Source: Parcubacteria group bacterium (GTDB lineage: Bacteria; Patescibacteriota; Patescibacteriia; Patescibacteriales; GWC2-42-12). Taken from it: DNA of 34,106 nt. This document shows, piece by piece, positions 32,929-34,106 of this stretch (position 1 is the first letter of the stretch; each line of letters opens with the position of its first letter). Below the pieces are notes generated by a model, which was not told the origin of the DNA, ran no database searches, and saw nothing but the letters and a program-made list of their open reading frames with translations. The position numbers were made by a program, and so were the translations under genes. The stretch lies in NCBI GenBank assembly GCA_016188785.1, contig JACPHD010000002.1, positions 1 to 34,106 of the forward strand. Reading direction: 5' to 3'.

Positions 32929-33359
32929 TGATTTTTTATCAAATATTTTGCAATATAGCGCGAGTATTCTTTAAATATCGGTAAGCCTTTAGATAGGTTT
33001 TTATAAACTAATTCCAGATTAATTTCAACATAATCATGAACTAAGATATTTCTAAAGCCGCCCAGTCCCCATAACTTTTCTTTAAACGATTCCGGATAAA
33101 TTTTTTCTTGAGCTAAAATCTCAAATATTTCGTCTTTAGTTTCGGCTTTAGAAAAATTATTTTCAGCAATTAGCATTTCTCCTACAGTCAGCATAGCTTC
33201 AATTACCCGTTCCAGCGCTTTAATAATCGCGTCTCGGGCCATTTCATCATTAAGGAATCTTTTTTTATCAACCATTTTTTGGTATTTTTCTAATTGCTTG
33301 ATAAATTGCTGCAAATAATTATTATGAGCGCTGATTGTATATTTTGCGGCTGAAACCAT
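32925..33359 (-). CDS. HepT-like ribonuclease toxin (DUF86)
   Basis: A 144-residue helical protein with the HEPN catalytic motif R-x4-H-x-Y: RNILVHDY (near residues 104-111). HepT cleaves RNA and is neutralised by its MntA partner, which adenylates the motif tyrosine. It starts 3 bases after the mntA-like stop on the same strand, the usual order for MntA-HepT. All key residues are present, so it should be functional. Confidence 0.87.
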   Translation of the reverse strand: MVSAAKYTISAHNNYLQQFIKQLEKYQKMVDKKRFLNDEMARDAIIKALERVIEAMLTVGEMLIAENNFSKAETKDEIFEILAQEKIYPESFKEKLWGLGGFRNILVHDYVEINLELVYKNLSKGLPIFKEYSRYIAKYLIKNH

Positions 33360-33362
33360 ATA

Positions 33363-33875
33363 TTATATTTTATTTTCGGCTATTTTTTTATTATAAATAT
33401 CTGACCAAAGATTTTCATAATATTGCCAATCCCGCCATTCGCGCATAATAGAAACTTCCAAAGCCACTCGTTTATTTTTTGCTTGAGAGTAAATTAGCCG
33501 TCCGTCTTTAATAATATTAAAGTTGAGCAGGGTTGGCGTTTTTTTATCATTCATTACCACGATGTCAACTTTGGTTTTTAATAGTTTAGCCAAATCAGCG
33601 CTTAACTTTATTTTTAAATTAAAGATATTTTCCGGCTTTAATCCGGGCGTTAACTCTATACCGACATCATAATCGCTGAATTTAGTGGTTTTGCCGGTAG
33701 CTTGCGAACCGAACAGATAAGCATTGATTATAGGATATTTTTTTAAAATTTTTTTTACCCCGTTAAATAAAGCTGCTGATGAAATCGGCGGTAATAAATC
33801 AATCGCAGTCGGTGGTTTAAAGCCTTTGACAAGCGATACAGATTTAACGGGGTTTAGTTGATCAAGTTCTCTCAT
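33363..33875 (-). CDS. MntA-like nucleotidyltransferase antitoxin
   Basis: A 170-residue minimal nucleotidyltransferase. YLFGSQATGKTTKFSDYDVG (about 53-72) is the GS-x10-DxD motif, and KTKVDIVVMND supplies the third Asp. MntA enzymes transfer AMP to HepT and block its RNase activity. The first 40 residues (LNPVKS...LFNGVKK) are extended relative to typical MntA and are encoded by a CCCCGTTAAAT inverted-repeat element, so the N-terminus is probably repeat-derived. Confidence 0.85.
   Translation of the reverse strand: MRELDQLNPVKSVSLVKGFKPPTAIDLLPPISSAALFNGVKKILKKYPIINAYLFGSQATGKTTKFSDYDVGIELTPGLKPENIFNLKIKLSADLAKLLKTKVDIVVMNDKKTPTLLNFNIIKDGRLIYSQAKNKRVALEVSIMREWRDWQYYENLWSDIYNKKIAENKI
33757..33853. 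repeat. CCCCGTTAAAT inverted-repeat element in mntA-like N-terminus
   Basis: ACCCCGTTAAAT (33757-33768) and its exact complement (33842-33853) enclose 73 bases, all within the coding frame. Confidence 0.8.
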
Positions 33876-33881
33876 ATAAAT

Positions 33882-33910
33882 ATTATATCTCTTAATTATA
33901 AGATTGACAA
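33882..33910 (-). promoter_or_regulatory. Promoter of mntA-hepT, leaderless
   Basis: On the minus strand: TTGTCA (33910-33905), a 17-base spacer, TATAAT (33887-33882), then exactly 6 bases to the ATG at 33875. Confidence 0.7.
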
Positions 33911-33977
33911 CAAGGTATTTTTTGCTTTAAAAATAAAATATTATTAGCTAATTTTAGAGAAAATTTATAAAAAGCCA

Positions 33978-34006
33978 TTGACATTATTATTATGTGTTAT
34001 TATTAA
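33978..34006 (+). promoter_or_regulatory. Promoter reading out of the window
   Basis: TTGACA (33978-33983), a 17-base spacer and TATTAA (34001-34006). AGTTCTTTAAAATT (34021-34034) downstream resembles the boxA of rRNA leaders, so an rRNA operon could follow; this cannot be checked here. Confidence 0.5.
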
Positions 34007-34048
34007 AAGTTAATTAAAATAGTTCTTTAAAATTACAATGTTTTCAAT

Positions 34049-34104
34049 AAGGCGCAGGGACAGTTTTCCCTGTACCCAAGTGCTCGCCTTAATTCAGACG
34101 AGCA
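34049..34104 (+). promoter_or_regulatory. Structured leader RNA with two competing folds, truncated
   Basis: AAGGCG (34049-34054) can pair with CGCCTT (34085-34090) around a CAGGGA/TCCCTG hairpin (34055-34072). Alternatively TGCTCG (34081-34086) pairs with CGAGCA (34099-34104). The two folds exclude each other, as in riboswitches or rRNA leaders. I do not recognise a known class. Confidence 0.4.
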
Positions 34105-34106
34105 GA

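Overview
The window looks like a chromosomal segment of a Patescibacteria (Candidate Phyla Radiation, CPR) bacterium. It is AT-rich and uses TGA as a normal stop. It carries a 23S rRNA gene swollen by group I introns, many AT-rich palindromic repeats in small intergenic gaps, and a secreted protein ending in a C-terminal module I associate with CPR proteins. I cannot name the class from sequence alone. No 16S rRNA or tRNA gene was recognised.

Layout. 1-5.6 kb is mostly minus strand: ychF (cut by the window edge), an IS3-type transposase remnant, a small ORF, glutamate dehydrogenase, trpS and tsaD. 5.7-8.3 kb is plus strand: rpmF, nusB, rnc and a PilT-like ATPase. 8.3-9.2 kb holds an AbiEii-type toxin with a small upstream partner. 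9.3-13.3 kb is one large secreted protein gene (signal peptide, TIG/FN3/CARDB-like domains, trypsin-like protease, CPR C-terminal module) broken by four frameshifts. 13.7-20.7 kb is the 23S rRNA gene, with about five helix-extending insertions and four group I introns, each encoding a LAGLIDADG homing endonuclease (one frameshifted). The splice sites map to E. coli positions of about 1917, 2449, 2511 and 2656, the last inside the sarcin-ricin loop.

Directly after it (20.76-21.09 kb) is a 5S rRNA gene that contains a second complete 5S gene inside an inverted-repeat-flanked insertion. 21.1-23.85 kb is a diversity-generating retroelement (DGR): target gene with variable repeat (VR), template repeat (TR) within a structured RNA, avd on the opposite strand, and the reverse transcriptase. 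VR and TR differ at 20 positions, all of them TR adenines, and one change made a TAG stop in the target. An 11-G tract lies between the divergent avd and RT starts and puts the best avd start codon out of frame.

24-34 kb returns to housekeeping genes: a D-2-hydroxyacid dehydrogenase, a membrane-anchored coiled-coil protein, a TrmB-like regulator, glmS, a GNAT acetyltransferase, a YvcK-like factor, a HAD hydrolase and a GlmU-like nucleotidyltransferase. glmS and the GlmU-like enzyme fit amino-sugar nucleotide synthesis. A MntA/HepT toxin-antitoxin pair follows on the minus strand, and a strong promoter with a structured leader runs off the window end.

Two themes cut across the window. First, small palindromic repeats sit in intergenic gaps, inside tsaD, inside the mntA-like gene, across the abiEii start, and inside both 23S and 5S rRNA genes. 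Second, several monocistronic promoters place the -10 box exactly 6 bases before the start codon, which implies leaderless mRNAs.
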